NCBI RefSeq assembly: GCF_000429485.1
Contig: NZ_AUBY01000010.1
Coordinates: forward strand, 62,001-126,000
Reading direction: 5' to 3'
DNA from: Aliagarivorans marinus DSM 23064
GTDB taxonomy: Bacteria > Pseudomonadota > Gammaproteobacteria > Enterobacterales > Celerinatantimonadaceae
Length of the DNA stretch: 64,000 nucleotides
Positions 1 through 8,953 of this stretch are shown here, one piece after another. Each line of letters starts with the position of its first letter. Within the stretch, counting starts at the first letter, position 1. The notes beneath the pieces are model-generated. The model saw only the letters and a list, made by a program, of their open reading frames with translations. It did no database searches and was not told where the DNA came from. The position numbers and the translations under genes were made by a program.

Positions 1-1096
1 AGTCGTAGATGCGCCCACCCAACCAGGCACCAAGGAAGCTGCCGATCTGATGGGTGCAAAACACCAAACCATACAGGGTCGACAGGTAACGCGCCCCAAA
101 GATCTGGCGCACCAAGCCCGAGGTAAGCGGCACAGTGCCCAGCCAGCAAAAGCCGATGGCTGCGCCAAAGATGCCCGCAGAGGTGGTGGTAAGAGGCAGC
201 ATCACAAAACCGGCAATCACCAGGGTACGAACCAGATAGAGTGCGCTCATCACATGGCGTTTGTTGTAGTAATCACCCATCAATCCCCAAAAGTAGGAGC
301 CAAAGATATTGAAGATCCCCACATAAGCCAGCGCCATGGCGGCGGCATTGGCCGGCAAGCCGCGGTCGGCCAGATAGCTCGGCAGGTGGGTGGCAATAAA
401 CATCACATGGAAGCCACAGACGAAGAAGCCCATATGGATAAGCAAGTAGCCTTTATGAGAAAAGGCCTGCTTCAGCGCTTGTTTCAAGCTTTGCTCGCGC
501 TCAACCTCCAGTGCTGCTTTGGCCGAGCCGCCTTGGGTGCTCTGCATAAATACCGAGAAGGCCAGCATGGCAAAACAGGCCATCGCGAATACCTGCATCG
601 CGCCCTGCCAATCAAAATGGGTTAGCAGGCTCTGCGCGCCGGGGATCACCGCAAACATACCGAAGGAGCCTGCCGCCGAGGTGAAACCAAAGGCTTTAGA
701 GGCGTGCTTGGCGGGCACTACTTTCGATACCGCCCCCAAGATCACCACATAGCTGGTAGCGCTAAGGCCCAAGCCCACTAGCACACCCAACGACAGATAC
801 AGCATACCAGAGGCCTGAGTGATGGAGGTGAGATACAGGCCCAGGGCATAGGCTATGGCACCGCCAGCAATCACCCGTTTTGCTCCGAAGCGGTCTGCCG
901 CCATGCCAACAAAGGGCTGGAACAGACCAAATAGCAGGTTTTGCAGGGCGATGGTCAGGCTGAAGAACTCGCGGCCCGTTTCGAAATGCTCGCTGATCGG
1001 CAGCATAAAGATACCGAAGGACTGGCGGATCCCCATACTAATGATCAAGGTTCCAATCCCTAGCCAAACCAGGATTGGAAAACGAAAAATACTCAT
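1..1096 (-). CDS. MFS transporter, 3' end outside window
   Basis: Reading the minus strand from ATG at 1096 gives one open frame to the window edge, so the C-terminus and stop lie outside. The protein is strongly hydrophobic and begins MSIFRFPILVWLGIGT. It has the 12-helix major facilitator pattern: a GMAADRFGAKRV loop between helices 2 and 3, and a second-half loop near GDYYNKRH. The sequence resembles the monocarboxylate/oxalate-type branch of MFS_1, but the substrate cannot be read from it. An AGAAGG ribosome site precedes the ATG. The small His-rich gene ends 16 bases upstream on the same strand, so the two are probably cotranscribed. Family assignment is firm; transport role is inferred. 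Confidence 0.88.
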   Translation of the reverse strand, partial: MSIFRFPILVWLGIGTLIISMGIRQSFGIFMLPISEHFETGREFFSLTIALQNLLFGLFQPFVGMAADRFGAKRVIAGGAIAYALGLYLTSITQASGMLYLSLGVLVGLGLSATSYVVILGAVSKVVPAKHASKAFGFTSAAGSFGMFAVIPGAQSLLTHFDWQGAMQVFAMACFAMLAFSVFMQSTQGGSAKAALEVEREQSLKQALKQAFSHKGYLLIHMGFFVCGFHVMFIATHLPSYLADRGLPANAAAMALAYVGIFNIFGSYFWGLMGDYYNKRHVMSALYLVRTLVIAGFVMLPLTTTSAGIFGAAIGFCWLGTVPLTSGLVRQIFGARYLSTLYGLVFCTHQIGSFLGAWLGGRIYD

Positions 1097-1112
1097 ACTC
1101 GGTTGTTACCTT

Positions 1113-1307
1113 CTAATGGTGGTGCGCGTGGTGCTGCTCATGGTGTTGGCGATCACTGGGGTAGCTGTCATGGGAATGACAACCACTCGACATCGCTTGC
1201 TCGGCCAAAGCATCCATAAGTGGCTCACAACGTTGCACTCCAGCAATCGTTAGCAACAACATCACCAGCGCCCTAGCTAATTGAGCGCGCAGGCTTTGCT
1301 TGAACAT
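1113..1307 (-). CDS. Small His-rich membrane-anchored or exported protein (64 aa)
   Basis: ATG at 1307 is chosen because GAGGAAC sits just before it; an open frame extends further upstream to 1382 but has no ribosome site. The product has a basic start (MFKQSLRAQLAR), one hydrophobic stretch (ALVMLLLTIAGV) and a tail ending in HHEQHHAHHH. The tail would bind transition metals such as nickel, zinc or copper. It lies 16 bases upstream of the MFS gene, so it may be a metal-binding partner or sensor for that transporter. I do not recognise a family. Expression is plausible but not proven. Confidence 0.5.
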   Translation of the reverse strand: MFKQSLRAQLARALVMLLLTIAGVQRCEPLMDALAEQAMSSGCHSHDSYPSDRQHHEQHHAHHH

Positions 1308-1514
1308 AGGTTCCTCGGAAAACAGACTATCCCGGAAAAAGGTCCGCTCGGAAAAAGGCTCCCCCGGAAAATCGAGCGGCAAGTGTAGGGAAAAACACCT
1401 TATGCATCCAATGAAAGTTATGCAAGAGCAACATGCACAAAGCGCATTTGTCTCTATGGCGATTAGATAAGTCGGGTTGAGTGCTTACAGTCCTAAGCGA
1501 TCTCGGCGAATCGC

Positions 1515-1934
1515 TTAACTGAACATGTCCAGGACTTCCGCCTCGGTTAACGCCGGGCTGTCAGTGTCCAGTGCATAGCTGTCTGGCTTTAGATCAATGA
1601 AATACTGCATCGCCATTGTGAGAGCCTGTTGCTTGGGAATATTCAGAAGACCCAGCGGCACGTTGTACTCGCCGCTAAAGCGCATCTTGAAATATAAGTG
1701 GGTGCCACACTGCTTGCAGAAGGCGCGGATCGCCCAGGGTGATGACTTGTATTCAGTGACCATCTCTTGGCCGGTGATTTCGACGTTCCGCCCGCATGAC
1801 AGCGACAGTTGCGGACCACCGGTCCATGTTTGGCAGGTATTACAGTGACATGCGAAAAACGATTGTGCCTGCGGCTGTACGGTTAAACCAACACCGCCAC
1901 AAAGACATTGCCCTTGGTAGCTTGTACTGCTCAT
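1515..1934 (-). CDS. GFA / CENP-V domain zinc protein
   Basis: The protein carries the conserved zinc-ligand pattern of the glutathione-dependent formaldehyde-activating (GFA/CENP-V) fold: CLCGGVG near the start, then CHCNTCQ, and later FCKQCGTHL. At about 139 residues it is a single-domain member. Such proteins are often annotated as aldehyde-activating enzymes, but most members have no proven substrate. Start at 1934 is chosen because AGGA precedes it; a longer frame begins at 1961. The gene stands alone, convergent to nothing obvious and divergent from the BCCT transporter. Confidence 0.85.
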   Translation of the reverse strand: MSSTSYQGQCLCGGVGLTVQPQAQSFFACHCNTCQTWTGGPQLSLSCGRNVEITGQEMVTEYKSSPWAIRAFCKQCGTHLYFKMRFSGEYNVPLGLLNIPKQQALTMAMQYFIDLKPDSYALDTDSPALTEAEVLDMFS

Positions 1935-2325
1935 GGTTAATCCTGATTGGCTTGGGCGCACCTCTGATGTGTTCGCCAGTTATTGAGCTGCTTAATATTA
2001 AGGCGCGCATTTAACTACCACCGGGTGTAATTGTCAACCAAATCAATAGTAAATAAAAACTCATCCACAGAGCTTGTCGCTGGTAGCCAGTACCTGCCCT
2101 TTGCTTGTTGATGCTATTGCAGGCTGGGGGTGTCGGTTTGACATGATTGAGTTCGAATGATTAGATCTCAAAGTATTTTACTTGGTTAGGTAGTAGCCTT
2201 CTCTCTTTTGAGTAGGAATGTATTGCCTCAAACAAGGCCCAATTGCGATAAGCCTGTTTCCTGATCAAGCAAATGCTGTCGCGACTCTCAGGGAGAGGGT
2301 CGCTTTTTGCTATTTTGGAGAGAAC
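1935..2325. promoter_or_regulatory. Divergent leader region upstream of the BCCT transporter
   Basis: This gap separates the GFA gene from the BCCT gene. It contains both divergent promoters, but no -35/-10 pair stands out enough to place one. Its right end holds a terminator-like hairpin just before the BCCT ribosome site (listed separately). I recognise no riboswitch class in it. Confidence 0.5.
2281..2308 (+). terminator. Terminator-like hairpin in the BCCT 5' leader
   Basis: GCGACTCTC (2281-2289) pairs with GAGGGTCGC (2295-2303) through nine pairs including one G-U, with loop AGGGA, followed directly by TTTTT (2304-2308). This is the shape of an intrinsic terminator. It lies only 17 bases before the ATG at 2326 and upstream of the TTGGAGAG ribosome site. 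That position suggests transcription attenuation of the transporter, or termination of a short leader RNA. Confidence 0.6.
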
Positions 2326-3897
2326 ATGTCAGATAATCATGACAAGTACAGTATCAACAATACCGACTATACCGTCGGTCAAGACAACGTTCAGCGCTGG
2401 GGCTTTGATGTCCACAACCCAGTGTTCGGCATTAGCGCCGGGTTAATCCTGCTGTTTTTGGTGGGGGTGTTGGTCAGCGACACCGCCACTGCCAAGGCCA
2501 CGCTGGATGGCTTTAAATGGCAGCTGATCGGCAATTTCGATTGGTTGTTTATGTGGTCGGGTAATATCTTCGTGCTGTTTTGCCTGGTCTTGATCGCCTC
2601 GCCCTTCGGCCGTATTCGCCTTGGCGGCAGCGAAGCTAAACCCGAGTACTCGCGCCTTTCTTGGCTGGCAATGCTGTTTGCCGCTGGTATGGGGATCGGC
2701 CTGATGTTCTGGAGTGTGGCCGAGCCGGTGGCCTACCTCACCGGTTGGTACAAAACCCCGCTGGGGGTTGAGCCAATGACGCCGGAAGCAGCCAACCTGG
2801 CGATTGGCGCCACCATGTACCATTGGGGTCTGCACCCTTGGGCCATCTACGGCGTGGTCGCACTATCAATGGCATTCTTTGCCTTCAACAAAGGCCTGCC
2901 GCTGTCGATCCGTTCAATCTTCTACCCGCTACTGGGCGATCGCGCCTGGGGCTGGCCGGGTCATATCATCGATATCCTCGCGGTACTGGCTACCTTGTTT
3001 GGCTTGGCGACCTCGCTGGGCTTGGGTGCGCAGCAAGCCGCCAGTGGTATCGAACATGTGTTTGGTATTAGCAGCAGCATTGGCGTACAAATCGCGGTGA
3101 TTGCCTTTGTTACCTTGCTAGCGATTATCTCGGTGGTACGCGGGATTGATGGCGGGGTGAAGATCCTCAGTAACGTTAATATGCTGATCGCGCTGGGCTT
3201 ACTGGTCATTGTGGCGCTAAGCGGTCTGTCGGTGGTGGTGAGCTCCATTCCGAAAACCTTGGGCGCTTATATCGAAAACTTTATCCCACTAAGCAACCCG
3301 CATGGCCGTCCTGACGAAGCCTGGTATCAAGGTTGGACCGTGTTCTACTGGGCATGGTGGGTAAGCTGGTCGCCATTTGTCGGCATGTTTATCGCCCGCG
3401 TTTCTAAGGGTCGTACCGTACGCGAATTCCTGACTGCAGTACTTATCGTACCAACTTTGGTGACAGTAATCTGGATGGGTGTCTATGGCGGTATCGCCAT
3501 GGATCAGGTGGTCAACAACGTTGGCGTACTGGCTAGCGAAGGCCTGACCGATGTGTCGCTGGCGATGTTCCAGATGTTCGACAGCCTGCCTGCCAGCAAG
3601 CTGCTCTCGGTGATTGCGATTGTGTTGGTACTGGTATTCTTTATCACCTCGTCGGACTCTGGGTCTTTGGTGATCGACAGCATTACTGCTGGCGGTAAGA
3701 TTGATGCGCCCATCCCACAACGGGTGTTCTGGGCCACCGCCGAAGGCGCAATTGCTGCCGCCCTGCTGTGGATTGGCGGTACCGAGGCGATTCAAGCCCT
3801 GCAAGCGGGTGCTATCTCCACCGGCCTGCCGTTTACCATCGTGCTACTGCTGATGTGTGTCAGCCTGATTAAAGGCTTTAAAACCGAGCAGTACTAA
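2326..3897 (+). CDS. BCCT family glycine betaine/choline/carnitine transporter
   Basis: A 523-residue sodium- or proton-coupled osmolyte carrier of the inner membrane. BCCT hallmarks are visible: GMGIGLMFWSVAEPV in the first third, YHWGLHPWAIY, and the aromatic motif FYWAWWVSWSPFVGMFIARVSKGRTVREF region characteristic of the family. About twelve hydrophobic segments are present. Start at 2326 is preferred because TTGGAGAGAAC precedes it; an in-frame ATG at 2218 would run translation through the terminator hairpin and has no ribosome site. A bidirectional terminator separates it from the convergent exonuclease gene. Substrate (betaine, choline or other) cannot be decided from sequence. Confidence 0.93.
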   Translation: MSDNHDKYSINNTDYTVGQDNVQRWGFDVHNPVFGISAGLILLFLVGVLVSDTATAKATLDGFKWQLIGNFDWLFMWSGNIFVLFCLVLIASPFGRIRLGGSEAKPEYSRLSWLAMLFAAGMGIGLMFWSVAEPVAYLTGWYKTPLGVEPMTPEAANLAIGATMYHWGLHPWAIYGVVALSMAFFAFNKGLPLSIRSIFYPLLGDRAWGWPGHIIDILAVLATLFGLATSLGLGAQQAASGIEHVFGISSSIGVQIAVIAFVTLLAIISVVRGIDGGVKILSNVNMLIALGLLVIVALSGLSVVVSSIPKTLGAYIENFIPLSNPHGRPDEAWYQGWTVFYWAWWVSWSPFVGMFIARVSKGRTVREFLTAVLIVPTLVTVIWMGVYGGIAMDQVVNNVGVLASEGLTDVSLAMFQMFDSLPASKLLSVIAIVLVLVFFITSSDSGSLVIDSITAGGKIDAPIPQRVFWATAEGAIAAALLWIGGTEAIQALQAGAISTGLPFTIVLLLMCVSLIKGFKTEQY

Positions 3898-3906
3898 GCG
3901 CATAGC

Positions 3907-3934
3907 ACACGCTCTGGCTAGCGCCAGAGCGTGT
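3907..3934. terminator. Bidirectional intrinsic terminator
   Basis: A perfect 12-bp stem ACACGCTCTGGC / GCCAGAGCGTGT with loop TAGC lies between the convergent BCCT and exonuclease genes. It overlaps the stop codon of the exonuclease gene. It has no long T-run, but its position fits a shared terminator. Confidence 0.75.
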
Positions 3935-4655
3935 TAATCGCGATATCCTCTTTCAGGTGGTGCCTCACCTGAGCAATAAACAGCTCCGCCGTCGCCTGCG
4001 CATCGATCTGTGCATGGTGGCTTTGATAGTGCGGTAGGCTGTAGCGCTGCCGACTGGCCGATAGGCGTAGCGATACCCGCTTCTTCCCCATCATCTCCTG
4101 CCACCAGCCCCAGCGCAGTTGGCGATGCACATTCGCCTCGATCTCCATGGTATCCACCAGCGGAAACTGAAACTCTTCTTGCAGCCGCTTGCTAAAGGCT
4201 TGGGCTAAAAAGTTACGCTCAATACTCTTGTAGTGAACCACCACAACCTTGCCCGCTAGCGCCTCCAATAGCGGCTCGAACACGTGGTTCAGGCTGGGCG
4301 CATCAGCGATATCGCTGTGGGTAATGCCATGGATCACCACCGACTCACTGCTGAGTGGCGGTAGCGGCCGCACTAGCCAGTGCTTGGCTTGACGGCAGTA
4401 AACCCGGCGTAAATCAAAAGGCACCAAACCGACGCTAACAATGTCATCGCGCTTGCTATCGAGGCCAGTGGTTTCCAGATCGAGCGCCACAAAGGGCACC
4501 TCACTGAGCGGCGTTTCCCCGCTGATCATACCGTTCTGGTAGTACTGCTTGAGTGGCTTATCCTTGGCCTTCTCAGCCAACTCTTCGAAGCGCTGCGACC
4601 AACGAGGCCCCGGTGGTGCCAGCGGGAAAAAGCCCGGAAGTTTGCTCATTGGCAT
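3918..4655 (-). CDS. DnaQ-like 3'-5' exonuclease (DEDDh)
   Basis: A 245-residue protein with the DnaQ/polymerase III epsilon exonuclease fold. Exo I is VALDLETTG (D59, E61), and exo III is HHAQIDAQATAEL with the terminal Asp. The His of the DEDDh class precedes that Asp by a few residues. It should hydrolyse 3' ends of DNA or RNA with two metal ions, but it is a stand-alone relative and not the replicative proofreader. The ATG overlaps the stop of the upstream cNMP/CBS protein gene by one base (TAATG), so the two are translationally coupled. The same pair is commonly seen next to solute transporters in gammaproteobacteria. Confidence 0.9.
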   Translation of the reverse strand: MPMSKLPGFFPLAPPGPRWSQRFEELAEKAKDKPLKQYYQNGMISGETPLSEVPFVALDLETTGLDSKRDDIVSVGLVPFDLRRVYCRQAKHWLVRPLPPLSSESVVIHGITHSDIADAPSLNHVFEPLLEALAGKVVVVHYKSIERNFLAQAFSKRLQEEFQFPLVDTMEIEANVHRQLRWGWWQEMMGKKRVSLRLSASRQRYSLPHYQSHHAQIDAQATAELFIAQVRHHLKEDIAINTLWR

Positions 4656-6547
4656 TAGGAGAGCCCCGCACGGTTCGAGTGGTAGCGGAACTTGAGGAAG
4701 TTCTGGGCATTACTAAGGATCTGGAAGGCATCTTTGAGATGGCGACGCTCAAACTCTGACATATTCTCGGGCTCGATATTGTTGTCCGCGTCGATACCTT
4801 GCTCGATATCCATCGCCTGATGGCGGATCCGCACCATCAGGATAAACTCCAGCGAGTCACGTAGATCCTGGCCCCGCCCTTTGGGCAAGATCCCCGCTTC
4901 GATAATCTCGTCGAGACGTTCGAAGGAGTTTTGCGCCCGCGAGCCCACCGCCAAGGCATGTACCCGGATCACATCGCTCAGTGGCGCACTGCCGCGGCGT
5001 TTAAGGTTAATCGAGTTGTTGTGTCGGCCGTCTTTCTCCATCACAAAGTCTTTAAAAAAGCCCAGCGGCGGGGTGCGACTCAAGGCATTACGCGCCAAGG
5101 AGGCCAAGAAGCGATTGTTACGACGGGCACGCCGCGCTACAAAGCTCTTTAGTTGCTCGGCCCAATCGACCCGTCCCCAAACGCCGTCTAAATCAAAGAA
5201 GATGCTGCTGTTAAGCAAGGCCTTCGGGTCGGGGTTATCAATCCACTCGCCAAAACGTTCTTCCCACTCGCTCAGGGTCATCCGCCACTTAGGATTAGTG
5301 GCCATAATCCCGCCGCTACATAACACGTAGCCGCATTCATTGAGGCCCTCACAAACAAAGCCTGCCAGTTGCTCAAAGTAGCCTTGATGAAGCTCAGCTT
5401 GATAGCTGTCGTCGAGGATCAAGGCGTTATCTTGGTCGGTGACGATCAGCTGCTCATCCCGCGCCATCGAGCCCAATGCCACAAAACAATACGGGATCGG
5501 CGGCTCACCGAACTGCTCTTCGGCCAGCTCCAATAAACGCTGTTTAAAGCTGCGGCCAATTACCGACATGGCCGAGCCAATCATATGTGAGTTGGCGTCC
5601 TCATTCACCATCCGCACAAAGCAGTCTTTCACCTGCGGCAGCAATAGGGCGAGCTCTTCGCGGTTCTGCGCCCGGTAGATCGACTGCACCAACAGCAAGC
5701 TGCTTTGCGATTCGTAGTGCAGGATATCCGCCAAGGACACCACCCCAAGTGGCCGCTGCCTTTTCACAATCGGCAGGTGCTGCAGGTTGTTGCGCAGCAT
5801 CATCAGCATCGCTTCATAGACATAGGCGTTGTGGTCCAGTGCGCTTAAGCCGGTGGTCATCACCTCGCCCACTTCTGTTTCATAGTCGAGCCCAGCAGCT
5901 AGCACCTTGGAGCGCAGGTCGCTGTCGGTAACGATACCGATCACTCGGCCATCGTCGCTGTCTTCTTCGAGCTGCAGTTCAGGGTCTTCAATCAACAGAT
6001 AGGACACCGCGTGCTCATCCATCATCTGGGCGGCAGCACGAATACTGATGTCACGGTTGGCCACCACCGCCTCGCTCTGGATCAGGTTTTTCACCTTAGA
6101 GGTGGTCATGTCGTTGGGATTGGCCTGCTCCACCACCGCATTGCGCATTCGGTCGCTGTCTTCGATGGCCACAAAATCGGCGAACTCTTCAAACTCGTTG
6201 TAAAGCTGCTCGAAGCTCTCTTCGGGAATGCAGTAGACCAAGCTATCTTCGACCGCCCGTACCGGAAAGCGCACCTGGTTTTTCACCAACAGTCCCATCT
6301 GGCCGAACAGGCCACCTTCGGTGAGTCGGTTATAGAGATCGCCATTGCGCCGATACACCTCCACCACACCACTGCGTACCACGAACAAGTCGTGGATCGG
6401 GTCGCCAAAGCGCAGGATCTCATCGCCTTCTCGGTAATAGGCCACTTCAACCATCTGGGCGAGGGCGTCAATACGCTCTTGGGGGAGTTGTTCAAAGGGT
6501 GGGTACTGACTAAGAAAGCCAGCAATTTCAATTTGTTCAGCTTGCAT
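4655..6547 (-). CDS. cNMP-binding, CBS-pair and DUF294 nucleotidyltransferase-like protein
   Basis: A 630-residue cytoplasmic signalling protein. Domains in order: cyclic-nucleotide-binding fold (about 15-140), two CBS motifs (about 150-285; MTTGLSALDHNAYVYEAM is typical), a DUF294 nucleotidyltransferase-like domain (about 300-440; FVALGSMARDEQ followed by TDQDNALIL), and the DUF294 C-terminal helical domain. The GS-x-AR-x-E and D-x-D residues of the transferase fold are kept, so it could modify a protein, as GlnD-like enzymes do. No HD hydrolase is present. It is translated just ahead of the DnaQ-like exonuclease. The target is unknown. Confidence 0.9.
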   Translation of the reverse strand: MQAEQIEIAGFLSQYPPFEQLPQERIDALAQMVEVAYYREGDEILRFGDPIHDLFVVRSGVVEVYRRNGDLYNRLTEGGLFGQMGLLVKNQVRFPVRAVEDSLVYCIPEESFEQLYNEFEEFADFVAIEDSDRMRNAVVEQANPNDMTTSKVKNLIQSEAVVANRDISIRAAAQMMDEHAVSYLLIEDPELQLEEDSDDGRVIGIVTDSDLRSKVLAAGLDYETEVGEVMTTGLSALDHNAYVYEAMLMMLRNNLQHLPIVKRQRPLGVVSLADILHYESQSSLLLVQSIYRAQNREELALLLPQVKDCFVRMVNEDANSHMIGSAMSVIGRSFKQRLLELAEEQFGEPPIPYCFVALGSMARDEQLIVTDQDNALILDDSYQAELHQGYFEQLAGFVCEGLNECGYVLCSGGIMATNPKWRMTLSEWEERFGEWIDNPDPKALLNSSIFFDLDGVWGRVDWAEQLKSFVARRARRNNRFLASLARNALSRTPPLGFFKDFVMEKDGRHNNSINLKRRGSAPLSDVIRVHALAVGSRAQNSFERLDEIIEAGILPKGRGQDLRDSLEFILMVRIRHQAMDIEQGIDADNNIEPENMSEFERRHLKDAFQILSNAQNFLKFRYHSNRAGLS

Positions 6548-6966
6548 AACGGACTACGGTTTGGGCTTTGTCTGAGTGTAACCTGAGTTCAAACATATGA
6601 CGACGCAAAGTGTGTTTGATGGCGCGAAAACACCCGGTTCGTTCCACATACTGGGATCGTCCTTGTCTATTTCTCTTTAACACTTGCACACCCTGTCGTT
6701 GAGTAAGCAATTGCCCACTTGCGCCTTGCTGCATAACTGCAGCGATGTTGGTAGTTTGCCCATTTGGTATATAGATCAAAGAGTTAGATTTAAATGCCAA
6801 CACTTAAAGATAAATCAGTTATTTACGCCTTTACAAGCCACGTCATCAACATATTATGTCGCAAACCGATCCTGTGATCGGTGCTGCTTGCAGCAGCAAT
6901 TCTGCAAAACGGTAAATAAGAGAGTGGCCAAAGAGCCCCTCAACCATAAATAACAAGGACAAAAAT
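6548..6966. promoter_or_regulatory. Divergent intergenic region with small palindromes
   Basis: This 419-base gap must hold the promoters of both flanking genes. Two perfect short hairpins lie in it: ACCGATC-CTGT-GATCGGT (6865-6882) and, directly after it, GCTGC-TT-GCAGC. They could be an operator or an RNA hairpin in the leader of the Ig-like protein gene. No coding sequence is supported here. Confidence 0.4.
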
Positions 6967-7851
6967 ATGCGTTTAACTAACAAACTAGTGCCCCTGTGCA
7001 TGGCTAGCGCGGCGCTGTTTAGCGCACACGTTGGCGCTGAAGAAAAAACCGTGGTCGAAGTGATGGTTTCGCCATACAACGTAACCATGAACGAAGGCGA
7101 TGCCCGCACCATGAGCGCGCACGTGGTCTACAGCGACGGCAGCTACGACAGCACCATCATCAATAAGGGCGACCTGGAAGTGAGCTGGCGAAGCTCCAAT
7201 GAAGATGTCACTCCAATCTCCAGCAATGGCACCATCTTTGCCAAATCCACCGGCGTTGCGCACATCTATGCCAGCGTAGAAGGCTTTGAAAGCCCAGCCC
7301 CTGCCACCGTTAGCATCGACGGTGCCAGCGTGGAAGATCTGAGCCTGAGTATGCGTACCACCAATCTGCAACTGGGTGGCGAAGAGCCGATCGAGGCTAC
7401 CGCACTGCTCTCTAACGGTGAAGAGCAAGTAGTAACCGGTGAAGTTGATTGGAGCGTCACCACCAGTAATAACAGCTTCAAGGTGGAAGACGGTAAGGTC
7501 ATCGCGTTAAACGAAGGCTATGGCTACATTGTTGGTCAATACGAAGAGACCCGCAGTGTTCCTCTACAGGTTCAAGTCAGCAGTGCAGACTACCTGGATG
7601 TGATTGTTACCCCTAGCACCACCACCATGGCGCCGGACTCACTGTTCACCCCTACCATTATCGCTTTTGACAGCGACTTGAATCAGGTGACTATCGATCC
7701 TGCCGACGTGAGCTACCGCATCAGCGACCGTAGCGTCGTGCTTCCCATTGCCAATGGCGTGCTTAAAGCGGTTGGACCGGGTGTGGCCGAGGTGTATGTC
7801 ACCGCTGAGTTTACCGAGAGCTCGAATCCACTGACTATTACCGTGGAGTAA
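6967..7851 (+). CDS. Secreted Ig-like (Big_2-type) domain protein
   Basis: A 294-residue exported protein with a clear signal peptide (MRLTNKLVPLCMASAALFSAHVGA, cleavage after AHVGA). The mature part looks like three consecutive bacterial Ig-like domains of roughly 90 residues. Each starts with a line such as VEVMVSPYNVTMNEGD or LDVIVTPSTTTMAPDS and ends with a G-x-A-x-V-Y/I-A strand (GVAHIYASVEG, GVAEVYVTAEF), as in intimin/invasin-type Big_2 folds. No enzymatic domain or membrane anchor is visible. It is probably an extracellular or periplasmic binding or structural protein. The start is preceded by AACAAGGAC. Confidence 0.8.
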   Translation: MRLTNKLVPLCMASAALFSAHVGAEEKTVVEVMVSPYNVTMNEGDARTMSAHVVYSDGSYDSTIINKGDLEVSWRSSNEDVTPISSNGTIFAKSTGVAHIYASVEGFESPAPATVSIDGASVEDLSLSMRTTNLQLGGEEPIEATALLSNGEEQVVTGEVDWSVTTSNNSFKVEDGKVIALNEGYGYIVGQYEETRSVPLQVQVSSADYLDVIVTPSTTTMAPDSLFTPTIIAFDSDLNQVTIDPADVSYRISDRSVVLPIANGVLKAVGPGVAEVYVTAEFTESSNPLTITVE

Positions 7852-7926
7852 TCCCCGCTCTCTTTCTCTAAAGTGTTGGTGGCCGGGCAAGGAACGCACC
7901 GCGCCACCAATGACCAAGCGCTCTCG

Positions 7927-8814
7927 TTAAAAGGTCTGTTGCTGGGTTTTCAAGTGCTCAATCAAGCAACGCAGTCGCCGCGGCATCAAGGCCTTTTCCT
8001 GATAGACTGCGTACACTGGTATCGATACCTGATGCACCTGCGGCAATAGCTGCACCAACTCGCCACTGGCCAGCTCATTGGCCACCACAAAGCTGGGCAT
8101 AATGCCAAAGCCCAAGCCCTGTTTAAGAAACCCCAACAAGGTTTGAGTAGAGCGCACCAATACCCGTGGCTGCAGCCGTAGCCGACGTCGCTCTCCTTGC
8201 GGTGAACACAGGCTAAGCTGGCGATCGCCGTGCACAATTTCGTGGGAGATCCAGGCTAGCGAAAGCAGATCTTCGGCCAGCTTTGGCTCGCCCACTTGGT
8301 CTAGATAGGTTGGGCTGGCACAGATGATATCGCTGAACTGGCCAATCTGGGTGGCATAAAGGCTGGAGTCTTCCAACGAAGAGGAGGCGCGGATCGCCAA
8401 ATCACAGCGAGATTCAATCAGGTTTTGATAGCCATCGCTTTCTACGATATCCAAACTTACCTTGGGGTAGCGCTGCAAGAAGCCACTTAGCAGTTGGGTG
8501 GTAAGGCTGCCACCCAGCGGTGTTGCCAGCCGGAGAAAGCCACTGGGTTCATCCTCTTGCTCGCTCAGGCCTTGGTTGGCCTGCTCGGCCAGCTCGCCAA
8601 TCTGCAAGCAGTACTGATAGTAATCCTGTCCGGCATCGGTCAAGGCCAGTGAGCGGGTGGTTCGATTGAGAAGGCGCGCCCCGAGCTGGTTTTCCAAGCG
8701 GGTCACGATCTGCGATACCCGCGCTTTGCCTAAGCCAAGCTCTTGGGCTGCCTGAGTAAACGAGCCGCTGCTGACGACGCGGGCAAACACCAACATATCA
8801 TCCAAGGAAATCAT
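7927..8814 (-). CDS. LysR family transcriptional regulator
   Basis: The N-terminal winged helix is typical (MLVFARVVSSGSFTQAAQELGLGKARVSQIVTRLENQLGARLLNRTTRSLALTDAG), followed by a periplasmic-binding-like effector domain of normal length. Start at 8814 (MISLDD) fits the family; an in-frame ATG at 8835 is possible. It is divergent from the NmrA-like reductase gene, with only about 140 bases between the starts, so it very likely controls that gene. The effector is unknown. Confidence 0.92.
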   Translation of the reverse strand: MISLDDMLVFARVVSSGSFTQAAQELGLGKARVSQIVTRLENQLGARLLNRTTRSLALTDAGQDYYQYCLQIGELAEQANQGLSEQEDEPSGFLRLATPLGGSLTTQLLSGFLQRYPKVSLDIVESDGYQNLIESRCDLAIRASSSLEDSSLYATQIGQFSDIICASPTYLDQVGEPKLAEDLLSLAWISHEIVHGDRQLSLCSPQGERRRLRLQPRVLVRSTQTLLGFLKQGLGFGIMPSFVVANELASGELVQLLPQVHQVSIPVYAVYQEKALMPRRLRCLIEHLKTQQQTF

Positions 8815-8953
8815 TGGGCCACTTTTGTTTACCATGAGTAAACTATGAGTTTACTTTATCGCCGATTGTTTATCCAACGCCATGACGTAGAGTTAGCTTC
8901 ATCGTATCGCTCGGTGAGTACCGGGATTCGCTTTCACAATGAGGAGAATGATT

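Noticed and set aside
2218-2325. A longer start of the BCCT gene at 2218
   Set aside because: No ribosome site lies before it and translation would run through the terminator-type hairpin; 2326 has a strong site.
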